Below are positions 7,935 to 17,212 of a stretch of DNA of 64,000 bases, in pieces. The translations under genes and the position numbers were made by a program. The DNA comes from Terriglobia bacterium. Its GTDB lineage: Bacteria; Acidobacteriota; Terriglobia; JAJPHL01. How positions within the stretch are numbered: position 1 is the first letter of the stretch; each line of letters begins with the position of its first letter. The notes under the pieces are model-generated. The model was not told the origin of the DNA, searched no databases, and worked only from the letters and a program-made list of their open reading frames with translations. The DNA is taken from positions 124,001 to 188,000 of the forward strand of contig JAJPHL010000037.1 in NCBI GenBank assembly GCA_021325275.1, read 5' to 3'.

Positions 7935-8972
7935 TCAGTTTTCCGTTGGCGTCCGCTCGATGTGGTCGATCACCAGGATTTCCACCGGCAACTTTTCCGC
8001 CTGCAAGCGCAATCCTAACTGCTCTTGCAACGCGGTGAAGATGGTCGGTCCCGCGTTATCCGGTGGAGGCGCCGCGTCAGGATTTGCCGCGGCGTTTTCT
8101 TCGATCGGTGACCACTCCAGCTTGATGTCGTAAGCGCCTTTCAGTCCGGTTTGGTCCTGCACCGGATGATCCATGCGCGTGGAGAGCCAATCCGCGAACT
8201 GCCGCATCGATGTTCTGGTTGACGTCACTGAGCCGCGTCCGCCGGTCGTCGAGCCCGGCCCGGGCTCCACCTCTTTGAGCTTTGCGCCGGTCTTAACCAC
8301 GACCAAGGCGTATGCGGAAAGGGTTTTGGTCTCGCGGTGCGACGCCAGTTTGAAGCGGTCCACGAGCAGCGCCTGCAACATGTTTCGCATTTCCTCGCGT
8401 GAGCCCTGCGCGGGTAACTGGGCTTCAATGTCGAAGCGAACGGTATCGAGCCAGTCAGGTCCGGATAGTGAGAAATCCTTCACTTGGTAAGCTTGCTCGA
8501 TGATCGCTTTCAATGGCACGTTGGTCATCACTAGCATGCCCGGACGGCCACTGGTGCGCGAGCTTCGATCGCCGGATGTATTCAACTTGATCGACGCTAC
8601 TTCGAATGTCGCCGGTGCGGACGCCGCGGACGCGTTGGGGTCCAGGCGTTTCAGGTGGACCGGCATGGTCCGCTCGGGATCGCGGCCCTCGGCGGGCATT
8701 CGAAACGTGCCGTCGAGCTCGCCGGACGAATCGACGTGCAGTTCGAGCTCGAACTTGCCCATGTGCAGCGCCACGTGATCGCCATCGATTTTGCCGGTGA
8801 ACGGCCATTGTTCGTTCTTGTCAGGACCGCCCGTGCCGGTGAGTTTGTCGCCGTCTTGTCTTAAAACCACATAGAGCGGTCCGCCGGTCCAGGTGCCCGA
8901 GAGGTCCACGGCCGGCAAAAGCGCGCCGACGACGAGACTGAAGGCCAAGACAATGGTTGTCATGACCGGCAT
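7935..8972 (-). CDS. TIGR03435 family protein (Solibacter-type)
   Basis: From the ATG at 8972 the product is 345 residues with a signal-like start (TTIVLAFSLVVGALL). An N-terminal beta-rich part of about 110 residues (LSGTWTGGPLYVVLRQDG) precedes the TIGR03435 core: FEVASIKLN, VPLKAIIEQAYQV, LVDRFKLASHRETK, ALVVVKTGAKLKE, FADWLSTRM, GLKGAYDIKLEW and a final LPVEILVIDHIERTPTEN. The family is greatly expanded in Solibacter-like acidobacteria and has no established function. A TTG at 8987 is an alternative start. The 282-base gap to the left (7653-7934) holds no gene that I can see, only the upstream region of the AAA operon. Confidence 0.85.
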   Translation of the reverse strand: MPVMTTIVLAFSLVVGALLPAVDLSGTWTGGPLYVVLRQDGDKLTGTGGPDKNEQWPFTGKIDGDHVALHMGKFELELHVDSSGELDGTFRMPAEGRDPERTMPVHLKRLDPNASAASAPATFEVASIKLNTSGDRSSRTSGRPGMLVMTNVPLKAIIEQAYQVKDFSLSGPDWLDTVRFDIEAQLPAQGSREEMRNMLQALLVDRFKLASHRETKTLSAYALVVVKTGAKLKEVEPGPGSTTGGRGSVTSTRTSMRQFADWLSTRMDHPVQDQTGLKGAYDIKLEWSPIEENAAANPDAAPPPDNAGPTIFTALQEQLGLRLQAEKLPVEILVIDHIERTPTEN

Positions 8973-9017
8973 AACGTAGCCGGACAAGAAATGTTGCCGC
9001 CAATCGCGCGCTGACTT

Positions 9018-12000
9018 CTACTGCACCGCGATCGTGACCACATTCGATGTCATGCCGCCGACGGAAATTGTAAGCTGCACCGCGCTGCCCGCGGCCACGC
9101 CCGAGGGAATCTGCGCGTTCACCTGACACAGCCCGACGAACCCGGGCGCGAGCCCCGAGAACGACGCGGGCACGCTCACGCCGCCGACGGTCACCGTGAC
9201 CGCTTGCGTTGTGTTCGCGAGGGGATTCGATGGTCCCGCAGCGCCCGACGCCGGAGCGTTCGTGACCGGGCCGAGACCGTTCGCGTAAATCGTGATGAAG
9301 TCGCCGACATGCACGGGCGCGGCCGCCGCGCCGGGGATCGATCCTGTGGGAGCGGCGAATGCGCCGGTGACGGCGTTGGTGATCGCGCCTTGTCCGGTGC
9401 CTTGTCCGTTGATTGCGAAGATGCCGGGACCCACCGGCCCCAGTGTCAACGGTTGCGCGGTGCTCGATTGCGTGCCGGTCGTGACGGTGACCGTCGTCGT
9501 CGTTTGTCCGGCGACCTCCCAGGGAAGCTGGAAATTGATTTGTCCGGGTGATACGAAGAAGAGCGGCGCGTTGATCGATTTGCCAGCGCTTGTCGTTAAC
9601 GAAACAGATGCGCCTAGCAGCGAAGTGGGCAAGGGAATCGAGCTGGCCACCATAGTGTCGGGCGCGAGATTTGTTCCAAACGTCGAGGCGATTCCACCGG
9701 GCGATGGGGACGCGTTCGGGTTGAACGAACCGTTGACCGTGCTGTTCGGTGGGAGAGCCGGTGGGGCTTGCTGAGTAATCACGAACAATCCCCCGGTGAC
9801 GTAAACCCCGGAGAGCCTCGCTATCGGGTTCGCTGCACCAATGACTACGTTGGCTGTTCCCGAACCCGTACCGCTGGTAGGGCTGACAGTCACGCCGCTC
9901 GAGGGCGAGCCGAATACGACTCCGGCAGACGCTGTCCATGTGCACCCCGGTTGGGTCGTGACCTTCAATAACTGGTCTCCGCCGGCGAGGCCCAGGTCGA
10001 TACTAGTATCGTCCGGCGTCCAAGCGTAGGTACAACCTGCTGCCTCCTGCGTAACCGCGATCGTGGCGGAGCCACCGTTGCCATTGACATTAACGGTCGC
10101 GCCTCGGATCTGACCATTGCCGTTGTCTTTGACGGTTTTTATTACAAAGTTGGAAGGCCCACTCCCTGCGGGATTGACTAAAGTCAGCCAATCCGGAGGC
10201 GTGCCGCCAATCGGCGCGACGCTTGCGCTCCAAGCGCAGTTGGCCTGCGTGGCGACCGCGATGTTCACCGAACCACTTATGGTGAATCCCCCGCTGTTGA
10301 TCAGTGAGGTCGGCGGGAGCGTGGCCGAATCCGGTGTGACGGTCAAAGAACTGCAACCCAAAAGCGGTCCCGATTTCGCCGGTGTATTATTCTTCCCACT
10401 GCCTTGCGTCGTGGCATTTCCTAGATTGAACGTCGCAATGCCGGCGGGCGAGCGGAATGCTTGTGCAGACATCAGCGGTCCCACCCCGCTTACGTTGAAT
10501 GCCGTCGCGAAATTTGTGGTACAAGGCTGACTCGGGCACGCCGTACCGAGCGCGGGTTGCACAGGATTGCTCAGCGGCAAGTTCGTCGAGTTCGTCGTGC
10601 CGCTGACGATCGCGGTCACGTTGCCCGAGGGCGTCGAGAAGAATCCGTCGATTCTCACGAGCGACACGCTGTTGTTGCTATTGGGCGGCGGTCCCGCGCC
10701 GGCGAGCGTTCCACCTTCATTTCCCGCGAGAATAATCCCGCCCGTGCCGTTGACCAGTGCCAAATCGGTGGCGATTTCGTCGCCGTTGCCGCCGTAGAAA
10801 GTGGACGCAAGGAGTCCCGAGCCGTCGGGTTTCACGATCGTAAGAAACGCATCGTTCTTGCCGGCGTTTTTCGCTTGCAGCGGATTCAGCGTCGGAAAAT
10901 TCGCCGACGTCGTGTTGCCCGCGACGAAGACATTACCGACGGAATCCAGCGCCACACAGCAGGGAAAGTCGCCGCCGCTGCCGCCGAGAAACGTCGACCA
11001 CACGAGCGCGGATCCCGCCGGATTGATCTTCGAGACGAATCCCGGCGTCGGCCCGGGCGGGGTGGTCATGAACGCGCCAGCGGTCACCGGAAATTTGCTC
11101 GACGGCGTTTCGCCGACGACATATGCATTGCCGGAAGCGTCCACGGTGATGCCACCCATCTGCTCGTTGCCGAAACCCATCAGCGACGCGTAGACGACGC
11201 TGCCGGTGGCGCTGAACTTGGTCACGAATCCGACGAAAGTGGAATTGGATGGTGTGGCGCCGGTTTCAAAAGGTCCTTTGACGGGGAAATTCGCCGAGCG
11301 GGTGATGCCGATCAGATACGCGCTGCCGTCGCTGCCTACCGCGATTTTGTCGAAGAAGTCCGTGCCGCTTCCGCCGAAGTACGTCGAGAACATTAAGCCC
11401 GATCCATCCGGCTTCAAGCGCGAGAGGAATCCGCTGCTGCCGCCGGACTGCGTCGTCGGCAGCGTCGCTTGATTCGCGTTCACTACCGGAAAATCCTTGG
11501 ACGCCGTGACGCCGGCGACGTAAATGCTGCCGTCGGAGCCGATCGCGAGGTCGGAACCGAACTCATCGGCGCTGCCACCCAGGTACGTAGAGAAAGTCAC
11601 GGTTTTTCCATCCGGCGCGAGCTTAGTGACGAACGCGTCGCGACCTCCTGCGGCGGTTGTGCGAAGGGCGCCGGCGCTGGTGGGAAAATTGGTGGAATTC
11701 GTCGTGCCGGTCACGTAGATGTTGCCGGCGGAATCCACTTGCATGCTGGAGAAGAAATCCGTTCCGTTGCCGCCAAGATAGGTGGAGAACGATATGCTGG
11801 GATCGATGATCAGGGGACGGGTGCGGTCGTACGCCGCAACGCGAAAACGCACGCGATGGCCGCGGACTACGTACCCGCCGGCGATTGGCCGACGCCCGCC
11901 GTTGCTTTCCTGGTAGATCACCGGGCGATGCAGGCGAATCGCGCCGAGAATCAAATCACCTTGTGGCGTGATCTTCATCTTGCGCGCGCCTTCTAGCGAA

Positions 12001-12449
12001 AACGCGATGACGCGCGGATCGGCGCCGGGCGCCACGATGAAGTCGTATTCGAGGTCGCACGGATTGCCGTAATAAACCAAATCGATGCCCGGGTAGACGC
12101 CCGTGTATTTCACTTTGGCAAATCGCGCGACGCCCGTGTGCCAGCGCGACGGATCGCTGCCGATCAAGTAGTGGCTCGCGCCCGCCAGAGGATCAATGCC
12201 GGATAGTTTTGCTCGTGGACTTGCGCCGTCCAGGACGAAGCGCACGCTCGACGTGCCCGTCTCGAGCACGTGTTCGCGCGGCGTGAGGAACACTGTGTAT
12301 CCTGGGCCGCGGGAAAGGAATTTCACATCGGCGCCGGTCTGGCCTTGATTGGCTTCGAAGGCCGATGGCAGCGCGATTTGCGCATGGACGGAAGCGAGCA
12401 TCAAGACGCTCGCGGTGGCGGTGAATCCCCGAACGATACCGAAGGACAT
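9018..12449 (-). CDS. Large secreted SBBP-repeat protein with BACON-like and TIGR03437 domains
   Basis: The protein is 1143 residues from the ATG at 12449, which has GGAGGAGA a few bases upstream. Order: signal peptide; an N-terminal region (FEANQGQ, GIDLVYYGN) typical of SBBP proteins; about seven SBBP repeats (FSTYLGG...D...GNIYVTG, residues ~225-640); two BACON-like beta domains with CxW patterns (ANCAWSAS, PGCTWTAS); and a C-terminal TIGR03437 domain (PLFFVSPGQINFQLP, VHVGDFITIYANGLGP, LCQVNAQIP). It is probably exported and forms a long beta-propeller plus beta-sandwich stalk. The function is unknown; surface adhesion or polymer binding is a guess. The sister gene at 12629 shares the C-terminal domain. 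Confidence 0.85.
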   Translation of the reverse strand: MSFGIVRGFTATASVLMLASVHAQIALPSAFEANQGQTGADVKFLSRGPGYTVFLTPREHVLETGTSSVRFVLDGASPRAKLSGIDPLAGASHYLIGSDPSRWHTGVARFAKVKYTGVYPGIDLVYYGNPCDLEYDFIVAPGADPRVIAFSLEGARKMKITPQGDLILGAIRLHRPVIYQESNGGRRPIAGGYVVRGHRVRFRVAAYDRTRPLIIDPSISFSTYLGGNGTDFFSSMQVDSAGNIYVTGTTNSTNFPTSAGALRTTAAGGRDAFVTKLAPDGKTVTFSTYLGGSADEFGSDLAIGSDGSIYVAGVTASKDFPVVNANQATLPTTQSGGSSGFLSRLKPDGSGLMFSTYFGGSGTDFFDKIAVGSDGSAYLIGITRSANFPVKGPFETGATPSNSTFVGFVTKFSATGSVVYASLMGFGNEQMGGITVDASGNAYVVGETPSSKFPVTAGAFMTTPPGPTPGFVSKINPAGSALVWSTFLGGSGGDFPCCVALDSVGNVFVAGNTTSANFPTLNPLQAKNAGKNDAFLTIVKPDGSGLLASTFYGGNGDEIATDLALVNGTGGIILAGNEGGTLAGAGPPPNSNNSVSLVRIDGFFSTPSGNVTAIVSGTTNSTNLPLSNPVQPALGTACPSQPCTTNFATAFNVSGVGPLMSAQAFRSPAGIATFNLGNATTQGSGKNNTPAKSGPLLGCSSLTVTPDSATLPPTSLINSGGFTISGSVNIAVATQANCAWSASVAPIGGTPPDWLTLVNPAGSGPSNFVIKTVKDNGNGQIRGATVNVNGNGGSATIAVTQEAAGCTYAWTPDDTSIDLGLAGGDQLLKVTTQPGCTWTASAGVVFGSPSSGVTVSPTSGTGSGTANVVIGAANPIARLSGVYVTGGLFVITQQAPPALPPNSTVNGSFNPNASPSPGGIASTFGTNLAPDTMVASSIPLPTSLLGASVSLTTSAGKSINAPLFFVSPGQINFQLPWEVAGQTTTTVTVTTGTQSSTAQPLTLGPVGPGIFAINGQGTGQGAITNAVTGAFAAPTGSIPGAAAAPVHVGDFITIYANGLGPVTNAPASGAAGPSNPLANTTQAVTVTVGGVSVPASFSGLAPGFVGLCQVNAQIPSGVAAGSAVQLTISVGGMTSNVVTIAVQ

Positions 12450-12572
12450 GGCATCTCCTCCCCGTAGCGGAGTTGAATCGGCAGAAATTTGGGGGGACGC
12501 TTTCACCCTAGCCGATCCTGGTGAAAGATGAAATAGGACCGAGGCGGGCCCCCCGGCGTCGACTCGCGTCTG

Positions 12573-12602
12573 TGCAAATCTGGAATCTCATCCAGATTTG
12601 CA
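12573..12602. terminator. Perfect 12-bp hairpin between the two giant secreted-protein genes
   Basis: TGCAAATCTGGA (12573-12584) and its exact complement (12591-12602) flank a 6-nt loop. It lies 27 bases after the stop of the NHL gene and upstream of the SBBP gene, both on the minus strand. No T-run follows on the minus strand, so it may be an mRNA 3'-end stabiliser or a partial terminator. Confidence 0.4.
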
Positions 12603-12628
12603 GAATTCCTAGCGGTCCGACTCAGAAA

Positions 12629-15600
12629 TCATTTCACCGCGATCGTCGCCTGATTGCTGGCCACGCCGTTTTGCGTGATCACCACCGGCACCGTCGACCC
12701 TGTCGGTACGCCAGTCGGAACTGTCGCGTTGATTTGGTAGAGTCCCACGTAGCCGGGCGCAGGACCCGCGTACGCCACGTTCGCTGCCGGAACAGCCACT
12801 CCGCCGATTGTGACGCTCACCGCATTCGCCACTTGCCCCGCGACTCCTGCTTGCCCCGTCGCTCCCGGCGGCGTAGTCGCACCGAGACCCGTGGCGAAAA
12901 TCACGATCACGCCGCCGGCGGAAATCGGATTTGTGGAATCGACCACCGCGTTGGCGGCGTTCAGAATCGCGCCTTGATTCGGCGCGCCGTTTTCGGCGGC
13001 GATGAAAATTCCCGGATGCGCCGCGCCGATCGCGATGGTTTCCGGCACGCCATCCACTTCCACGCCCGTGGACGAAATCGCGCGCGGCACAAGTTGCGCG
13101 GTCGATCCCGGCGTTACTTCGAACGGAACTTGCGCGTTCACTTGTCCCGTTCCGGCGTAGAACAACGGCGCATCGATTCCGCCGATGCTCAGTTTGATTC
13201 CGCCGAGCAGCGTTGGCAGCGGGAATCCGCTCGGTTGATTTCCGTTGCTCGAAGCCAGGCTGCTTCCGAATACGGAAATGATCGAGCCCGGCGCCAAATC
13301 CGCTCCCGACGCGAAACTTGCGCCATTCACCACCCCTCCTTGCGCAACCAAGGGAGGAGGCAACGGATTCGACGTCACTTGTCCGTTGATCGTGGTGATC
13401 GCCGACGCGAGCGGCGGATTTAGCGCTTGAATCGTTACGCCAACTGTCGCCGCAGGAGTGCCCGGTTTCCACGTAGCTGAGAAAATGCCGCTTCCGACGT
13501 CGGCCAGCGCGAGGGGCGCGTCGCCGTTCGAGAAAGTGGCCACTACGGTGGCTCGGTCCAGAGGATTTCCGCAATCGTCGGCCACTTGCGCTTCCAAACT
13601 CACGGGCCACGCGGCATTGGAAGTGAAATTACTGTTGAGTTCGCGCACCACCATCAAGGCCGTCGATGGCGTGCACGACGCACCGGCAGGCGCCCGCACC
13701 GATTGCGGTTCGTTGGAAGACCCGAAGGCGAGGAACAAAATCGTGACGTCTTGAGCGGGCGATCCATCACTCGGAACAAAGGTGACTTTGCCGATATGAA
13801 GGCCCGGCGTCAGTCCCGCGGGATTCATGGTAATCGTGACCACCGCGACTGGCGCGAGCGTCACGGAACTCGGGCTCACTGATAGCCAACTCGCTCCCGC
13901 GGTTGGTCCGAACACCTGCGTGCTGACGTTTGCTTGCACGGCGAAAGGCGACGACGTGTACGCCGTCACCGACGCTTGCGCCGGGGCGCCAAATCCCGCG
14001 AGAATCAATCCCTGCGGATAAACCGCTGTGATCTTTGGCGCGGTCGCGACATTGAACACCACGCTGACGTACTGCGGCGAATTCGTTGCGCCGCTCGCGG
14101 AAACCTGAATCAGTCCATAGTAGACGCCGACGGCGAGCCCCGCGCCGTTCGCCTGCACTTGCAGCGTGGGAGGAGCTCCCGAATGCGCGCCGGTGAAACC
14201 GGACTTCGGCGAAATATTCAGCCAGCTGCCCGATACGACGTTGGCGGTCCAGTTGAGCGTGGCGGAACCGGAGTTCTCCACAAAGACGCCGTTACTCAGA
14301 GCGAGCCCGCCCGAGTATCCATTGATTTGCAGGCCGGTTTGACTCAGCGTGAGCACCGCGCCGCTTGCTTCCACCACGAACTGCACGCTCGTTGTGAGCA
14401 CGCTGCCGGTTGGCGGTGTGACGGTGATTGTGCCCGTGTACACGCCGGCGGACAAACCTTGTGGATTCGCGGTGACGTTCACCGTCGATGCCGTGGCCAT
14501 CGTTGCGGTGCCCGATGTTGCGCCGAGAGTCAGCCAATTTCCGCCGGTCGTAGTCGTCGCCGCGGCCGTCCACGCCAGGCTGGTTCCTCCCGTGTTGCCG
14601 ATCGAAATCGCTTGCGTGATCGACAACGTTGATGACGCTTGGAATGTCAATTTCGCCGGCAGCAGCGTCAGGTGGCCCGCCGGCGCCGCCGTCACGGTGA
14701 GCGATACGTTCACTGTGGACGTGGTCGTGCCCACTTGCACCGTTACCGTTCCCTGATACGATCCCGCCGCCAGACCTTGCGTGTTTGCCGCGACCGTCAG
14801 TGTCACGGGCACTTGTCCGGCGGAGGGCGTGACGCTCAACCATGATCCGCCCGACACCGTGGCCGCGGAAGCTTGCACTACGATTCCCGCGGTGCCGGAA
14901 ACTTGAATCGACGACGAAGGCGCCGCTCCTTGGGGTACCGAGAAGTTGAGCACACCCGGTGAAACCGCAACCGTCGCGGCGATCGCGCTGATCTTGCGGA
15001 CGCGCATGTTGTCGGTATCGGCCAGCAGCAAGTTACCGCCGCCATCCACGGTGAGGCCGGAGCATCGCGCTTGCGCGTTGAAAGCGGGGCCGCCATCGCC
15101 GGAGAATCCCGTAGGATTGTCGTGCACGATCGCGGTGAGCGCGCCGGCGGGCGATAATTGGGCGACGCCTGCGTAGCTCGCGCCGGAATCATTGCCGCGG
15201 AAACAAGTGTACAAGTTACCGGCGGCGTCCAGCGCCAGGCCCTCTGGCTTTCGGTTGAGTGAAGCGATCGAGAGCAGCGTGGTGATCGTACCGCTGGCTG
15301 ATACTTGGCGAATCGACTGCGCGCTGCTGTCGGCGACGTAGATCGTACCGTTTGAACTGATCGCAATTCCTGTAGGCGACATTCCCGCGTTGGTGGCCGC
15401 TCCGTTGTCGCCGGAACTTTTGCCCTGGCCGTTGCCGGCGACCGTGGAAATCACACCGGACGTGTTAATTTTGCGGACGCGATTGCCCGCGTAGTCGATG
15501 AAGTATAGATTGCCCTGCGCATCGCTGATGAGGTACGCGGGAAAATTCACCGTCGCCGACGTTGCGGCGCCGCCATCGCCGGTGGAACCGGCCGTGCCGT

Positions 15601-17074
15601 TGCCGGCGATGGTAGAGATCGTTCCATCCAGCGCGATCTTGCGGATCCGCTGCCCGAGATCGCTGACGTAGAGATTGCCCGCCGGATCGAGCGCCACTGA
15701 AGTCGGCGCGCGAAGCGTCGCGTTGACCGCCGGTCCGCCGTCGCCGGTGGAGGTGGCCGCGCCAGTGCCGGCGATGGTGGAAATGTTGCCGTTGGTGTCG
15801 ACTTTGCGGACTCGGTTATTGCCGAAATCCGGGATGTAGAGATTGCCGGCCGCATCCGTGACCACAGAGATGGGGCTATTAATGTACGCCGACGTCGCTG
15901 GACCGCCGTCGCCGCCAAATGAGAACGCGCCGCTGCCCGCCACGCGGTTGATCGCGCCGTTGCTGATCGCGCGCAAGAGTTGAGCGTCAGCCAGGTAGAG
16001 CTTGCCGCTCGAGTCGACCGCGAGATCGGTGAGTCCCGCGAAGCCCGCCGCGCTGGCCGGACCGCCGTCACCGAAATCGACATTGATGGGAATGCCGCCG
16101 GACAGTGTGTTGATCGTGCCCGCGGCGGTAATCTCGCGAATCGCATTATTACCGCTATCGACGAAGAACACGTTTCCCGATGCGTCTACCCAAATCCCCG
16201 TGGGACCACTGATTTGCGCGCTGGCCGCCGGGCCTCCATCGCCAGAGTAGCCGTTGGTTCCCGTTCCGGCGAAGACCGTTGCTGCGCCGTTCTGCTTGAA
16301 TCGCCAGATCTGATTGTTCGCTTGGTCCGAAGCGTAGATGTAACCGGTGGTGTTGTCGTAGGCGATCCCGGAGAGGAAACCGAAATTGATGACGGTGGGA
16401 AATTGGATCTTGCAAACCGGGCAGTTGGGACCGGCGATGGTGATCACCATGTTCGCGGTCGCGCCGTTGTTGTTGAAAATCTTTCGGATCGAGTTGCCGT
16501 CGGCGAAATAGAGCGCGCCGCTGCTATCGAACGTCATGCCGTTGACGTTGTTAATCGACGCCGCCACGGCCGGTCCACCGTCGCCGTTGCCGCCCGTGCC
16601 GGGACGCGCGCCGTTACCGATGACCGTGCTGATGACGTTGTTGGCCACCACTCGAATGCGGAAATTCCCGGAGTCGGCGATAAACACCGGTCCTTTCGGA
16701 CTGACGCGAACCCAGGTCGGTTGATTCAACTGCGCATTCTGCGGCAGTCCACCGTCGCCTGTGTATCCGGCGATTCCGTTGCCCGCCACGACGCTCAGAC
16801 TTCCGCTGGAAAGGTTGAGGGCCAACAGCAAATGGAAGTACGAGTCGACGAAAAAGATGTTATTCGAACTGGTGTCCACCGACTGGATGGAGCCCAGCGG
16901 CGCGTTCAGCGGATCGGTGCCCAGAGGCCGGTAGGTCGGCGTGCTGCCGGCGATCGTTGTGATGATGCCTTGCGATGAAACGGCCCCGCCAGTGCCTTGC
17001 GCGTCCAGCGAACTTGGAATCACTGCGAGAACGACGAACGCGATGGCGATCGCCCGTATGGCAGGACTGAACAT
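12629..17074 (-). CDS. Giant secreted NHL-repeat protein with TIGR03437 C-terminus
   Basis: The protein is 1481 residues from the ATG at 17074 (Shine-Dalgarno GGAGG). A signal peptide (AIAIAFVVLAVIPSSLDA) precedes about ten NHL repeats with the pattern IAGxGxxGxxGDGGPAxxA, then LYxADxxNxRIRKV, giving one or two beta-propellers over roughly the first 700 residues. Several Ig/BACON-like beta modules follow (GSWLSVTPSAGQVPV, GNWLTLGATSG, SWLNISPKSG). The last ~230 residues are a TIGR03437 domain (APLFYAGTGQVNAQVP, VIFATGLGATTPPG, GLYQINATVP). It is exported; the function is unknown. It lies upstream of the SBBP protein on the same strand with a 179-base gap. Confidence 0.85.
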   Translation of the reverse strand: MFSPAIRAIAIAFVVLAVIPSSLDAQGTGGAVSSQGIITTIAGSTPTYRPLGTDPLNAPLGSIQSVDTSSNNIFFVDSYFHLLLALNLSSGSLSVVAGNGIAGYTGDGGLPQNAQLNQPTWVRVSPKGPVFIADSGNFRIRVVANNVISTVIGNGARPGTGGNGDGGPAVAASINNVNGMTFDSSGALYFADGNSIRKIFNNNGATANMVITIAGPNCPVCKIQFPTVINFGFLSGIAYDNTTGYIYASDQANNQIWRFKQNGAATVFAGTGTNGYSGDGGPAASAQISGPTGIWVDASGNVFFVDSGNNAIREITAAGTINTLSGGIPINVDFGDGGPASAAGFAGLTDLAVDSSGKLYLADAQLLRAISNGAINRVAGSGAFSFGGDGGPATSAYINSPISVVTDAAGNLYIPDFGNNRVRKVDTNGNISTIAGTGAATSTGDGGPAVNATLRAPTSVALDPAGNLYVSDLGQRIRKIALDGTISTIAGNGTAGSTGDGGAATSATVNFPAYLISDAQGNLYFIDYAGNRVRKINTSGVISTVAGNGQGKSSGDNGAATNAGMSPTGIAISSNGTIYVADSSAQSIRQVSASGTITTLLSIASLNRKPEGLALDAAGNLYTCFRGNDSGASYAGVAQLSPAGALTAIVHDNPTGFSGDGGPAFNAQARCSGLTVDGGGNLLLADTDNMRVRKISAIAATVAVSPGVLNFSVPQGAAPSSSIQVSGTAGIVVQASAATVSGGSWLSVTPSAGQVPVTLTVAANTQGLAAGSYQGTVTVQVGTTTSTVNVSLTVTAAPAGHLTLLPAKLTFQASSTLSITQAISIGNTGGTSLAWTAAATTTTGGNWLTLGATSGTATMATASTVNVTANPQGLSAGVYTGTITVTPPTGSVLTTSVQFVVEASGAVLTLSQTGLQINGYSGGLALSNGVFVENSGSATLNWTANVVSGSWLNISPKSGFTGAHSGAPPTLQVQANGAGLAVGVYYGLIQVSASGATNSPQYVSVVFNVATAPKITAVYPQGLILAGFGAPAQASVTAYTSSPFAVQANVSTQVFGPTAGASWLSVSPSSVTLAPVAVVTITMNPAGLTPGLHIGKVTFVPSDGSPAQDVTILFLAFGSSNEPQSVRAPAGASCTPSTALMVVRELNSNFTSNAAWPVSLEAQVADDCGNPLDRATVVATFSNGDAPLALADVGSGIFSATWKPGTPAATVGVTIQALNPPLASAITTINGQVTSNPLPPPLVAQGGVVNGASFASGADLAPGSIISVFGSSLASSNGNQPSGFPLPTLLGGIKLSIGGIDAPLFYAGTGQVNAQVPFEVTPGSTAQLVPRAISSTGVEVDGVPETIAIGAAHPGIFIAAENGAPNQGAILNAANAVVDSTNPISAGGVIVIFATGLGATTPPGATGQAGVAGQVANAVSVTIGGVAVPAANVAYAGPAPGYVGLYQINATVPTGVPTGSTVPVVITQNGVASNQATIAVK

Positions 17075-17212
17075 GCGAACCCCCTCCACCTCCATGAATG
17101 CACGGCATCATGGCACACGGGTTAGTTGGAGTCAATAAGGTGGCCGATCAGGTGCGGCGAATCATTCCCGATTGCTTGCGACCATCGTGTAGTGGGTGAG
17201 CATCTTGCCCTT

